This document shows positions 17,301 through 24,300 of a stretch of DNA of 34,396 bases, one piece after another. Position 1 is the first letter of the stretch, and each line of letters opens with the position of its first letter. The stretch is from positions 1-34,396 of the forward strand of contig JASCOI010000023.1 in the NCBI GenBank assembly GCA_029959665.1. The letters run 5' to 3'. The position numbers were made by a program, and so were the translations under genes. A model generated the notes under the pieces. The model saw nothing but the letters and a program-made list of their open reading frames with translations, made no database searches and was not told the origin of the DNA. The stretch is from Microbacteriaceae bacterium PS02333 (GTDB lineage: Bacteria; Actinomycetota; Actinomycetes; Actinomycetales; Microbacteriaceae).

Positions 17301-17355
17301 GGAGTGTCGCGGCCACCGTGGCGCACAGCAGAGTGCGGCCGACGATCTTGGGCAT
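14305..17355 (-). CDS. Cell-wall-anchored ExeM/NucH-family extracellular nuclease
   Basis: The product is 1,016 residues in modular order. A signal peptide (1 to about 31, ending ASVASA) is followed by a lamin-tail domain (about 36-170), a TDP linker, and an OB-fold segment (about 235-345). An endonuclease/exonuclease/phosphatase domain (about 505-830) follows, with LAGFNVLNYF near 510, EEIEN near 575, IANHFKSK, GDFNAYS near 728 and SDHDPI near 820. Next come a Thr-Asp-Pro repeat linker, an Ig-like domain, LAFTG near 980, a hydrophobic helix and RRRR. The catalytic motifs look intact, so it should degrade extracellular DNA or RNA. LAFTG fits the LAXTG signal of class E sortases, implying covalent wall attachment. 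Start: ATG with AAAGG upstream. It is transcribed alone. Confidence 0.92.
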   Translation of the reverse strand: MPKIVGRTLLCATVAATLLAAPLASVSVASANTAGTGLVIAEAYLKGGSANAVFNKKFVEIANPTDAPVSVDGWSLQYRSATGSAAFSTSGLEGTVPANGTFLVTMAGNGATGAELPAADDTATLNTSGTTGTLVLSDQSQALTLPTGAIAAGTAGVVDLLGYGASNTFEGHVRTVDGGNTVPNGLVRQGTVDSDDNAADFSVTTTLTPTNAKGETAATPTDPTDPGAPAEAVTIAQLQGTTDTSPYVGKSVVTKGVVTAVYATGGFNGYTVQTPGTGGAIDFGTHTASDGIFVFSSATASQVAAGDYVELTGSVSEYYGLTELNVAAGGMTKLTETVPAPQAATVAFPSSDAQRESLESMLVAPQGDYTVADNYTTNQYGEIVLASGTKRLIQPTEVARPGSAAAKAVEADNAARKVTLDDGGSTNFLTQANKSIPVSWLTQGPVTVGAAATFTKPVVLDYRNDSWKFQPTSPITGATAKTDLPATFSNVRTTKPQDVGGDLKLAGFNVLNYFPTTGDQLTGCSYYTDRDGDPVTVNSGCDARGAAEQEDFERQQVKIVKAINGLGADVVSLEEIENSAEFGQDRDAAVATLVGALNAATGADTWAYVKSPKTLPASEDVIRLALIYKKDRVAPTGESTILIDPAFTNARQPVADAFRPIGGTVDDEFLVIANHFKSKGSGTGENADQGDGQGASNADRVKQATALAAFSTKMQTQYGTDKVFMLGDFNAYSQEDPMVVLDEAGYTDLGPALDSSEWSYVFSGLSGSLDHVLASPAALATVTGVDIWNINSVESVALEYSRYNYNATNLYTDDVYRASDHDPILVGFDLTGDTTPTDPGTDPTDPGTDPTDPTDPTDPGTAPGAGQTPAPTPGAGSTPVAPSESSLTDANRGTVTAPSSAHPGETITVGVGTQYAGQRVNVWMFSTPTLLGTVTVAADGTVRVTIPADAPAGSHRIAVTAADGTLIGWTTITIDPVTGALAFTGADLTGGIAAALLLLAAGTGVLVARRRRASVA
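14779..14854. repeat. GTCGG-type tandem repeats encoding a Thr-Asp-Pro linker
   Basis: Imperfect tandem units of GGTCGGT/GGTCCGT type encode DPTDPGTDPTDP-like repeats in the stalk between the nuclease domain and the wall-proximal Ig-like domain. Unit number is likely to vary between strains through slippage, which is inference. Confidence 0.65.
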
Positions 17356-17388
17356 GCTGACCTTTGGGTCGGAGACGTGGATGGTCAG

Positions 17389-17394
17389 ACCGTA
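17389..17394 (-). promoter_or_regulatory. -10 box of the ExeM/NucH nuclease gene
   Basis: Minus-strand TACGGT lies about 33 bases before the ATG, giving a leader of about 26 bases that contains the AAAGG ribosome site. No clear -35 is visible. Confidence 0.4.
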
Positions 17395-17449
17395 CAGACC
17401 TGCAGAGTCCCTCAGGTTGCGCCCAGGTAAATGATTGCGCTCGACAACA

Positions 17450-18196
17450 TCACGACCCGACCGGCACCCACTCCCGCCCGACCCGGTGCACCGCCGGCCC
17501 GTGCCCCGGCAGCACGATCTCGGGGATCGGCAGCGCCCGAGCGGACTCGAGCGCCACGCCGTGGTCCGCCGTGAAGAACGGCGTGATCATCCGCGGCCGC
17601 GGCGTCCACGACGCCGGCTGCGTGTCGTGCCGCGAGACGACGGCGTCCCCCGTGACGATCGCGTCCGCGGCCGGCAGGAGGTACGCGGTGGACCCGTCGG
17701 TGTGCCCGGTCGCGGGGAACGGCGTGATCGCCCGCCCCTCGAAGTCCGCTCCCGTGAAGGCCCGGACGCTCGGCACCGTGGTCGGCCGGAGCGCGTCGGA
17801 CCGGATCGCGCGTGCGAGCCACCGGAGCACCCGCGGCGACGCCAGCCGGCCGCCGATCTCCGCCGGCGTGACCTGCTGCCGCGAGGGTCCACGCACGTTC
17901 GACACCTCGTCCGCGTGCGCCAGGACCTCGACGTGCGGGTGCTGTTCGAGGATCCCGGGGATGCCACCGACGTGGTCGACGTGCCCGTGCGTGACGTAGA
18001 CGCGGCGGAGGTCGTCGAGGTCGTGTCCGGCGTACCGCACGGTGTCGAGCACCAGGTCGGTGTCGGCGGGGTAGCCGGCGTCGATGAGGGCGACGCCGTC
18101 CTCTTCCGCGAGGACGACCCAGTTCGAGACGGGCCCCTCGACGAAGACCACCCCTGGTGCCACGGAGACGACGGACCGGGGTTCGCGGGAGCTCAT
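17450..18196 (-). CDS. MBL-fold metallo-hydrolase
   Basis: The product is 248 residues with the metallo-beta-lactamase fold. The zinc motif HxHxDH is THGHVDH (His70, His72, Asp74, His75). Further ligands are His in FPATGHTDGS, Asp in VTGDAVV, and His in LPGHGPAV. Members are hydrolases of thioesters, lactones or phosphodiesters such as glyoxalase II-like proteins; the substrate cannot be read from the sequence. Its ATG overlaps the truA stop codon by 4 bases, so it is translated with truA. It does not show beta-lactamase-specific motifs. No signal peptide is present, so it is cytoplasmic. Confidence 0.88.
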   Translation of the reverse strand: MSSREPRSVVSVAPGVVFVEGPVSNWVVLAEEDGVALIDAGYPADTDLVLDTVRYAGHDLDDLRRVYVTHGHVDHVGGIPGILEQHPHVEVLAHADEVSNVRGPSRQQVTPAEIGGRLASPRVLRWLARAIRSDALRPTTVPSVRAFTGADFEGRAITPFPATGHTDGSTAYLLPAADAIVTGDAVVSRHDTQPASWTPRPRMITPFFTADHGVALESARALPIPEIVLPGHGPAVHRVGREWVPVGS

Positions 18197-19095
18197 CCCC
18201 CGACGGTATCCGAGCCGGACGGTGCGGATCGCCGCGCCCGGGTCTGCGACGCCCGCGCGGCGAGTTCGTCGTCGGCCGGGTAGCCCACCTCGGTCAGGGT
18301 GAGACCGCGCGCCGGTGCGACCTTGAAGGCACTGGTCCGCTCCCCCGCGACACGCAGCTCCTCGAGACGGTCCGGTCCGAAGCGGCCCTCGCCGACGGCG
18401 ATGGTCGCCCCCACCATCGCACGCACCATGGAGTGACAGAAGGCATCGGCCTGGAGGCTCGCCACCAGCACGCCGTCCGGCTCACGGTCCCAGCGGAACT
18501 CCTGCAGCGTCCTGATGGTCGTCGCGCCGTCGCGCGGCTTGCAGAACGCCGCGAAGTCGTGCAGCCCGAGCAACGTCAGCGCACCGCGCTCCATCGCTGC
18601 CGGGTCGAGATGCCCCGGGTACCAGGTCGTGTGCCCACGACGGAGTGGATCGCGGGGGGCGTCGAGGTCCGCGACCCGGTACGCGTAACGCCGCCAGAGC
18701 GGCGAGAACCGGGCGTCGAACCCGTCGGGCGCGACCGAGACCCGGCTGACGACGACGTCCCCGAGCGGCCCCGCGAGCCCGTTCAGACGCTTCACGAGCC
18801 CGTCCAGCGGCGAGCGCCCCGATCCCCGCTTCGTACTGAGCGCACCCCACTGTTCGGCGGACAGGTCGAGGTGCGCGACCTGTCCGGTGGCGTGCACCCC
18901 GGCGTCGGTGCGTCCGGCGACGGTCAGCTGCGGCGCGCTCCCCCAGCGGCTGAACACGGTGGCGAGCGCGTCCTCGAGCGCGCCCTGCACGGTCCGCAGC
19001 CCCGGCTGCTTGGCCCACCCGGAGAACGCGGCACCGTCGTAGGCGACGTCGAGCCGCAGCCGCACCCCGCTCTGCGGCCCGTCGCTCTCGCTCAC
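18193..19095 (-). CDS. truA: tRNA pseudouridine(38-40) synthase TruA
   Basis: TruA isomerises uridines 38-40 in the anticodon stem of tRNAs. The product is 300 residues. RLRLDVAYDGAAFSGWAKQP is the canonical N-terminus, and the catalytic aspartate is Asp64 in GRTDAGVHATGQVAH. The RRYAYRV and SFCHSMVR-type block (here ADAFCHSMVRAMVG) are also present. Its location after the ribosomal and rplQ genes is common elsewhere, but here it pairs with an MBL hydrolase. The GTG start lies 6 bases after TACCGT, so the message is probably leaderless. The upstream region faces the ABC exporter. Confidence 0.96.
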   Translation of the reverse strand: MSESDGPQSGVRLRLDVAYDGAAFSGWAKQPGLRTVQGALEDALATVFSRWGSAPQLTVAGRTDAGVHATGQVAHLDLSAEQWGALSTKRGSGRSPLDGLVKRLNGLAGPLGDVVVSRVSVAPDGFDARFSPLWRRYAYRVADLDAPRDPLRRGHTTWYPGHLDPAAMERGALTLLGLHDFAAFCKPRDGATTIRTLQEFRWDREPDGVLVASLQADAFCHSMVRAMVGATIAVGEGRFGPDRLEELRVAGERTSAFKVAPARGLTLTEVGYPADDELAARASQTRARRSAPSGSDTVGG

Positions 19096-19107
19096 ACCCC
19101 AACGGTA
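19093..19107 (-). promoter_or_regulatory. -10 box and leaderless start of truA
   Basis: Minus-strand TACCGT (19102-19107), 6 bases, then GTG (19093-19095). Its -35 region overlaps the 11-bp repeats at 19113-19145, so a factor bound there could also affect truA. Confidence 0.55.
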
Positions 19108-19112
19108 CCGAT

Positions 19113-19145
19113 GTCAGCGCCGCGTCAGTGCCGTGTGAGTGCCCG
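19113..19145 (+). promoter_or_regulatory. Three tandem 11-bp repeats, candidate SARP operator
   Basis: Three consecutive 11-base units begin GTCAGCG (19113), GTCAGTG (19124) and GTGAGTG (19135), each followed by a CCGC/CCGT/CCCG spacer. Heptamers repeated every 11 bases are the known binding geometry of SARP-family activators, and the SARP gene is convergent with this operon. A weak -10-like CATCGT is at 19153-19158. The repeats are seen; SARP binding is inferred. Confidence 0.5.
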
Positions 19146-19184
19146 ACGGCAGCATCGTCCTCGACATCGACGAAAGGAACTGCG

Positions 19185-20180
19185 ATGACGACGACACCAC
19201 TCGCGGTGGAGGCCACCGGCCTCGTCAAGACCTTCGGGCAGAACCGCGCCGTGGACGGAGTCGACCTCCGCGTCGAGGCCGGCACCGTGTACGGCGTGCT
19301 CGGCCCGAACGGCGCCGGCAAGACGACCACGATCAGCATGCTCGCGACCCTCCTCAAGGCGGACGCCGGCGAGGCCAGGATCTTCGGCCACGACGTCCGG
19401 CGGGAGCCCCAGGAGGTCCGCCGGCTGATCGGCGTGACCGGCCAGTACGCCAGCGTCGACGAGACGCTGAGCGCCACCGAGAACCTGGTCGTGTTCTCCC
19501 GGCTGCTCGGGCTGTCCCGCGCCGAGTCGAAGCGGAAGTCCGCGGAGCTCCTCGAGCGGTTCGGCCTGACCGAGGCGGCGAAGCGCCCGTTGAAGAACTT
19601 CTCCGGTGGCATGCGTCGACGCCTGGACCTCGCGGCGAGCCTCATCGCACAGCCACCGCTCATCTTCCTCGACGAGCCGACGACGGGTCTCGACCCGCGG
19701 ACCCGTGCGCAGATGTGGGACACGATCCGGGAGCTCGTCACGACCGGCTCCACCGTGCTCCTGACGACGCAGTACCTCGACGAGGCCGACCAGCTCGCCG
19801 ACCGCATCGCCGTGATCGACCACGGCAGGGTCGTCGCGGAGGGCACCGGCGACGAGCTCAAGGCGTCGATCGGCACCGCGTCGCTGCAGCTCCGGCTCGC
19901 CGATGCACTCCGGCTCGACGCGGCGAGGACCATCGTGCGCCAGACGCTCGGCGTCGACGCCGTCGCGAGTCCCGAGGGCTCCCGGCTGACCGCGCCGATG
20001 GCCGAGCCGGACCGCGTCACCGACCTGCTCGTGTCGTTCCGCGACGCCGGCATCTCCCTCGCCGAGATGAGCGTGCAGAAGCCGACGCTCGACGAGGTCT
20101 TCCTGACCATCACGGGCAAGCCGACCGCCGACGCGGCCGACGAGGACGCCCAGCGCGAGCTCGAAGGGAGCATCGCATGA
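19185..20180 (+). CDS. DrrA-like ABC transporter ATP-binding protein
   Basis: The product is a 331-residue ABC ATPase. Walker A is GPNGAGKTT at 40-48, the Q-loop is VTGQYASVDE, the signature is FSGGMRRR at 139-146, Walker B is LIFLDEPTTGLD from 159, and the H-loop region reads LLTTQYLDEADQLAD, where a Gln precedes the tyrosine in the position usually read as TxxxxEAD. The QYASVDE, TQYLDEADQLA and C-terminal KPTLDEVFLTITG blocks are typical of the DrrA (daunorubicin resistance) subfamily of drug exporters. The ATG has GAAAGGAA in front; an upstream in-frame ATG lacks one. It overlaps the permease gene by 4 bases. The transported molecule is unknown. Confidence 0.93.
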   Translation: MTTTPLAVEATGLVKTFGQNRAVDGVDLRVEAGTVYGVLGPNGAGKTTTISMLATLLKADAGEARIFGHDVRREPQEVRRLIGVTGQYASVDETLSATENLVVFSRLLGLSRAESKRKSAELLERFGLTEAAKRPLKNFSGGMRRRLDLAASLIAQPPLIFLDEPTTGLDPRTRAQMWDTIRELVTTGSTVLLTTQYLDEADQLADRIAVIDHGRVVAEGTGDELKASIGTASLQLRLADALRLDAARTIVRQTLGVDAVASPEGSRLTAPMAEPDRVTDLLVSFRDAGISLAEMSVQKPTLDEVFLTITGKPTADAADEDAQRELEGSIA

Positions 20181-21007
20181 CCACGCTCACCCCGCAGGCT
20201 CCGACCGCCCCACGCATCACCCCACGACCCGGGGTCGGCGGCACCGGCATCGGTGCCACGATCCGGCAGTCGTTCACGATGGCCTACCGCGGTCTGATCA
20301 AGGTCCGTCGCACGCCGGAGCAGCTCTTCGACGTGACGCTCATGCCGATCGTCTTCACGGTGATGTTCACGTACATCTTCGGCGGTGCGATCTCCGGCAA
20401 CGTGGCGTCGTACCTGCCGATCATCATCCCGGGCATCCTCGTGCAGACGAACATCACGTCGTCGATCGTCACCGGCGTCCAGCTCCGCGAGGACATGGAC
20501 AAGGGTGTGTTCGACCGGTTCAAGTCGCTGCCGATCGCCCGCATCGCCCCGCTCGCCGGAGCGCTGCTCGCCGACACCGTCCGCTACGCCATCGCGACGA
20601 CGATCACGTTCATCACCGGCTTCGCGATGGGGCTCCGACCGGAGGGCGGCTTCGGCGCGGTGGTCCTCGCCGGCCTGCTCGTCATCGTCGTCGCGTGGGC
20701 GATCAGCTGGATCTTCGCGTACTTCGGCGTCGTCGCCCGCACCGCGTCGAGCGTCTCCGGCATCTCGAACCTCGTGCTGTTCCCGCTGACGTTCCTGTCG
20801 AACGCGTTCGTCCCCGCCGACACGCTGCCGGACTGGCTGCGCTGGTTCTCCGAGGTCAACCCGATCTCGCACCTCATCACGGCGGTCCGTGAGCTCGTGA
20901 ACCACGGAGCCGTCGGCGGCGACCTGGTGTTCTCGCTCGTCGGCGCAGCGGTCGTCGTCGCGGTGTTCGCCCCGCTGACGGTCCGCGCGTACATGCGGAA
21001 GGCGTGA
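20177..21007 (+). CDS. DrrB-like ABC transporter permease
   Basis: The product is a 276-residue ABC-2 type permease. After a Pro/Thr-rich cytoplasmic N-terminus (about 1-30) come about six transmembrane segments: MPIVFTVMFTYIFGGAI, the YLPIIIPGILVQTNITSS stretch, AIATTITFITGFAMG, VVLAGLLVIVVAWAISWIFAYF, the LVLFPLTFLSNAFVP helix, and a C-terminal helix VGAAVVVAVFAPLTV. The motifs QLREDMDKGVFDRFKSLPIAR and LPDWLRWFSEVNPISHLITAVREL mark the ABC-2/DrrB family. It is translated together with the ATPase (ATGA overlap) and forms an exporter with it. The 3' end stands only 3 bases from the convergent SARP gene. Confidence 0.93.
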   Translation: MTTLTPQAPTAPRITPRPGVGGTGIGATIRQSFTMAYRGLIKVRRTPEQLFDVTLMPIVFTVMFTYIFGGAISGNVASYLPIIIPGILVQTNITSSIVTGVQLREDMDKGVFDRFKSLPIARIAPLAGALLADTVRYAIATTITFITGFAMGLRPEGGFGAVVLAGLLVIVVAWAISWIFAYFGVVARTASSVSGISNLVLFPLTFLSNAFVPADTLPDWLRWFSEVNPISHLITAVRELVNHGAVGGDLVFSLVGAAVVVAVFAPLTVRAYMRKA

Positions 21008-21010
21008 CGC

Positions 21011-24000
21011 TCAGGCGCTGAAGCGCAGCTCCTCGAGCAGCGCGCGAGTCCGCGCAACGGCCTCGGCCCGGTCCCATCCGGCCGAGGCCGTCTCGGCGTC
21101 CGCGAGGGGTCCGGCACCGACGACGGCGCCGAGGACCCCGCGCAGCCGGTCGTGGGCGAGGACCGCGAAGTCCTGTCGCGAACCGAGCCGTCGCGCGAGG
21201 CCCCAGCACCGCGCCGCGTGGTCCGTCGCGCCCTGCCGGGCGGCGGCGACCGCCAGCCCGAGCAGCGTGGTCCCGATGACCGGCAGGTCGATCCACCACG
21301 GATGCAGTCGGAGCATCACGAGCGCACCGACCCGCAGACGGCGCGGTACATCCGATCCGGACGGGAGGCCCGGTTCGATTCCTCCGGGTCGGCTCGCCGC
21401 CGCCTCGTCCTCCGACGCGATCCGTGCCGCGCCCGCCATCAGGGTCCAGTTCGGCGTCTGCTTGCGGTGTGCGGTCACGGCGGCCCAGGCCCGCGCGTAC
21501 TCGGCAGCGCCGGAGACCACGTCGCCCTCGCTCCGCGCGCACTCGGCGGCGATCGCGATCGCGAGGACGGCCATCTGCACGGCTTCCCCGTCGGGACCGC
21601 CACGGTTCGCCACCGGCTGGTTCGCGAGGTCCGCCGCGACCTGCCGCGCGCGGACGACGTCGCCCGTCGCCGCCGCGCACAGCCCGACGGTCCAGCCGAT
21701 CTCGTAGAGGTCGTCCTCGGCGCCGAAGACCTCGAGGCGTGCCCGCGCGACGTCGGCGACGACGAGCGCGTCCGCGTGCCGTCCGGTCTGCGCGAGCAGC
21801 TGGGTCATCGTGACCGCACCCGATCCCAGTGCCCACGCGTCGTCGGTCTTCGTGGCGAGCGCCTCGGCGCGCTGGGCGTAGCGGAGCGCGTCGTCGAACT
21901 CCCCGTCGTTCTCCGCCAGCGGGGCGCTCAGCATGCACGCCAGGCAGGCCACGCCGTCGTCCGGGTCCTCGCGGAGCGCGGCGAGCATCCGCAGCCCGTC
22001 GTCCGGGCGGCCGAGCGTGAGCAGCAGCGCCGCCTGCGCGTCGAGGACCGGGAAGCCGGTGGTCCCCTGCCGGACGACCCGGCGGAGCATCGCGATCGCG
22101 CGCACGGAGGTCCTGCGGTCCGTGAACGCCGCGGAACCGCCGATCAGGACGAGCCCCAGCGTCGTGGCGGCTCGGTCGCCGGGTGCCGGCTCAGCGGTCC
22201 GGAGCAGCGCGACGACCTCGGCTGCGACCGCGACGACCTCGCCGTGGGCACCACGCAGCGTCCAGTACCCGCCGAGGGCCGCGAACACCTGTGCGAGCGC
22301 CGACCGGTCCTCGGCGACGAGGCTCCAGCGCAGCAACGTCACGAGGTTGTCCGCCTCGCGGCCGATCTCGCGGAACCACCGCCGCTGCGGTTCCCCGGTC
22401 GCCGTGAAGACGTTGCGGGTGGCGGCGAAGTCCCGCCCCCAGCGGATCATCGCCGCGCGGACCTCGTCGGTGCGCCCGCGTTCGTCGAGTCGGGCGGCGC
22501 CGAACTCGCGGACGGTCTCGAGCAGCCGGTACCGGATGTCGGCACCCTCGTGCTCGACGAGCTGGACGAGGGACTGCTCGACGAGCTCGGCGAGGGCGTC
22601 CAGTGCGTCGTCCCGCCGCTCGGGTGCCGCGACGGCCTCGACCGCGTCGACCGCGAGGCCGTCCGGGAAGAGCGCCAGCCGGGTCAGCAGGTCCTGGGCA
22701 CCGTCGTCGAGGAGCCGCCAGCTCCACTCGATGACGGCGAGCAGGGTCCGGTGCCGCTCGGGGGCGCTCCGGTCGCCGCCACGGAGCAACGCGAAGCGGT
22801 CGTCGAGCCGGCGTTCGATCTCCTCGACGCCCATCCCGCGGATCCGCGCGGCGGCGAGCTCGATCGCGAGCGGCGACCCGTCGAGCCGCGTGCAGATGCG
22901 CCGCACGGTGTCGAACGGCAGGACGGCGCCGGGGCGGGCGGCTCGTGCACGGTCGGTGAACAGGCGGACCGCCGCGCCGTCCGCGTCGATGGGCAGCGGT
23001 GCGAGCGGCGCGACGACCTCGCCGGCGATGGCGAGCGGCGCACGCGAGGTCGTGAGGATGCGGAGCGACGGGATCCCGGCGAGCAGGTCGGCGGCGAACG
23101 CGGCGACGTCCTCGACGAGGTGTTCGCAGTTGTCGAGCACGAGCACGGTGGGTTCCTCGCCGAGCGCACGGAACACCCGGCCGCGGAGATCGGCGACGAC
23201 CGCGTCCCGCAGCGCCCGGGCGGACCGCACCTCGGCGATCCCGAGCAGCGCCCCGAGGGCGGGGACGACGTCTTCGCCTGCGGTCAGTGGTGCGAGCTCG
23301 AGCACCACGACGCTGCGGTCGGCCGGGAGCGCCGCGGCGACCGCCTGCGCGAGCCGGGTCTTCCCGAGCCCACCGGCACCGAGGACGGTCACCAGCCGTT
23401 CGTGGGACAGGAGGTCCGTGACGGCGGCGAGGTCGGCCTCCCGTCCGACCAGCGCGTTCGGCGCGGCACGCAGGCCGATCCGTCGGACGCTGCCGGAGGC
23501 GGACGCCGTCCGGCGGAGCAGGTCGGCGTTCAGTCGGACGAGGTCGGCGGAGGGGTCGGCGCCGAGCCCGTCCGCCAGGCTCTCCCGGTGGGCCGCGAAG
23601 ACCGCGAGCGCCTCGGTGGTCCGGCCGGCCGCGGCGAGGGCGCGCATCGATCCGGACACCGCGACCTCGTCGAACGGGTCGGCCGCAGCTTCCTCGTGCC
23701 ACAACCCGACGGCCGCGTCGGCGTCACCCGCGTCGAGCATCGCCGTGCCGAGCGCCCGGCGGAGCGCACGTCGCGCGGCCCCGGCGCGTTCCGCGAGCGC
23801 CGTGCCGAGGTCACCCTCGACATCGGCGCCCGGATCGCCCCGCCACAGGGCGAGCGCCGCTCGACTCGTGTCGTCGGACGTGTGCCGGGCCTCAACGACG
23901 CGTTCGGCACGGACCAGGTCGACGTCGTCCGGTCGGACGCCGAGCGCGTACCCGGTGCTCGTCGACACCACGAGCCCCTCGGCCGTGCTCCGTCGGAGCC

Positions 24001-24217
24001 GGGACACCAGGGTCTGCAGGGCCGCCCGCGCTCCCTTCGGCGGTGCGTCGGTCCAGAGCTCGTCGATGAGCGCGTCGGTCGTCATCGCATGCCCGCGGGC
24101 GAGCACGAGGGCCGTCAAGAACGCCCGCGGGAGCGCCCCGGGGACGGGCACCGCTGCGCCGGACGGGTCCTCGACGAGGACCGGTCCGAGAACTGCGATG
24201 CGGGAGTGCTGCGGCAC
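21011..24217 (-). CDS. SARP/AfsR-type transcriptional regulator with NB-ARC and TPR-like domains
   Basis: The product is 1,068 residues. The N-terminus (about 1-95) is a winged-helix DNA-binding domain of the SARP/OmpR type (VLARGHAMTTDALIDELW, then AALQTLVSRLRR). A bacterial transcriptional activation domain follows (about 98-240). An NB-ARC/STAND ATPase comes next, with Walker A GAGGLGKT at 280-287, Walker B TVLVLDNCEH from 357, and DGSPLAIELAAARI at 446-459. The Ala-rich C-terminal half (about 610-1068) resembles TPR-like sensor repeats. AfsR relatives activate target promoters through direct repeats. The GTG start lies 6 bases after TAGACT. It is convergent with the DrrAB-like exporter and divergent from a lipoprotein gene; both are plausible targets. 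Confidence 0.92.
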   Translation of the reverse strand: MPQHSRIAVLGPVLVEDPSGAAVPVPGALPRAFLTALVLARGHAMTTDALIDELWTDAPPKGARAALQTLVSRLRRSTAEGLVVSTSTGYALGVRPDDVDLVRAERVVEARHTSDDTSRAALALWRGDPGADVEGDLGTALAERAGAARRALRRALGTAMLDAGDADAAVGLWHEEAAADPFDEVAVSGSMRALAAAGRTTEALAVFAAHRESLADGLGADPSADLVRLNADLLRRTASASGSVRRIGLRAAPNALVGREADLAAVTDLLSHERLVTVLGAGGLGKTRLAQAVAAALPADRSVVVLELAPLTAGEDVVPALGALLGIAEVRSARALRDAVVADLRGRVFRALGEEPTVLVLDNCEHLVEDVAAFAADLLAGIPSLRILTTSRAPLAIAGEVVAPLAPLPIDADGAAVRLFTDRARAARPGAVLPFDTVRRICTRLDGSPLAIELAAARIRGMGVEEIERRLDDRFALLRGGDRSAPERHRTLLAVIEWSWRLLDDGAQDLLTRLALFPDGLAVDAVEAVAAPERRDDALDALAELVEQSLVQLVEHEGADIRYRLLETVREFGAARLDERGRTDEVRAAMIRWGRDFAATRNVFTATGEPQRRWFREIGREADNLVTLLRWSLVAEDRSALAQVFAALGGYWTLRGAHGEVVAVAAEVVALLRTAEPAPGDRAATTLGLVLIGGSAAFTDRRTSVRAIAMLRRVVRQGTTGFPVLDAQAALLLTLGRPDDGLRMLAALREDPDDGVACLACMLSAPLAENDGEFDDALRYAQRAEALATKTDDAWALGSGAVTMTQLLAQTGRHADALVVADVARARLEVFGAEDDLYEIGWTVGLCAAATGDVVRARQVAADLANQPVANRGGPDGEAVQMAVLAIAIAAECARSEGDVVSGAAEYARAWAAVTAHRKQTPNWTLMAGAARIASEDEAAASRPGGIEPGLPSGSDVPRRLRVGALVMLRLHPWWIDLPVIGTTLLGLAVAAARQGATDHAARCWGLARRLGSRQDFAVLAHDRLRGVLGAVVGAGPLADAETASAGWDRAEAVARTRALLEELRFSA

Positions 24218-24229
24218 GCAGCGAGTCTA
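24215..24229 (-). promoter_or_regulatory. -10 box and leaderless start of the SARP gene
   Basis: Minus-strand TAGACT (24224-24229), 6 bases, then GTG (24215-24217), with no Shine-Dalgarno. It is back to back with the lipoprotein promoter; the start codons are 80 bases apart. Confidence 0.55.
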
Positions 24230-24285
24230 CGGACGGTGTTGTGCGATCGTGATGCGCGCACCGATCGGCGGCCACCACGGAGCCC

Positions 24286-24300
24286 TAGCCTGAACGCATG
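24286..24300 (+). promoter_or_regulatory. -10 box and leaderless start of the lipoprotein gene
   Basis: TAGCCT (24286-24291), 6 bases, then ATG (24298-24300), with no Shine-Dalgarno. Confidence 0.6.

Noticed and set aside
14137-17430. Open frame of 1,097 codons on the plus strand
   Set aside because: It is antisense to the intact ExeM/NucH nuclease, is Arg/Val/Gly-dominated, and has no domain or ribosome site; typical GC-skewed shadow.
17450-18196. MBL-fold gene as a beta-lactamase resistance gene
   Set aside because: It lacks a signal peptide and class B beta-lactamase-specific residues; the general MBL hydrolase label is all that can be supported.
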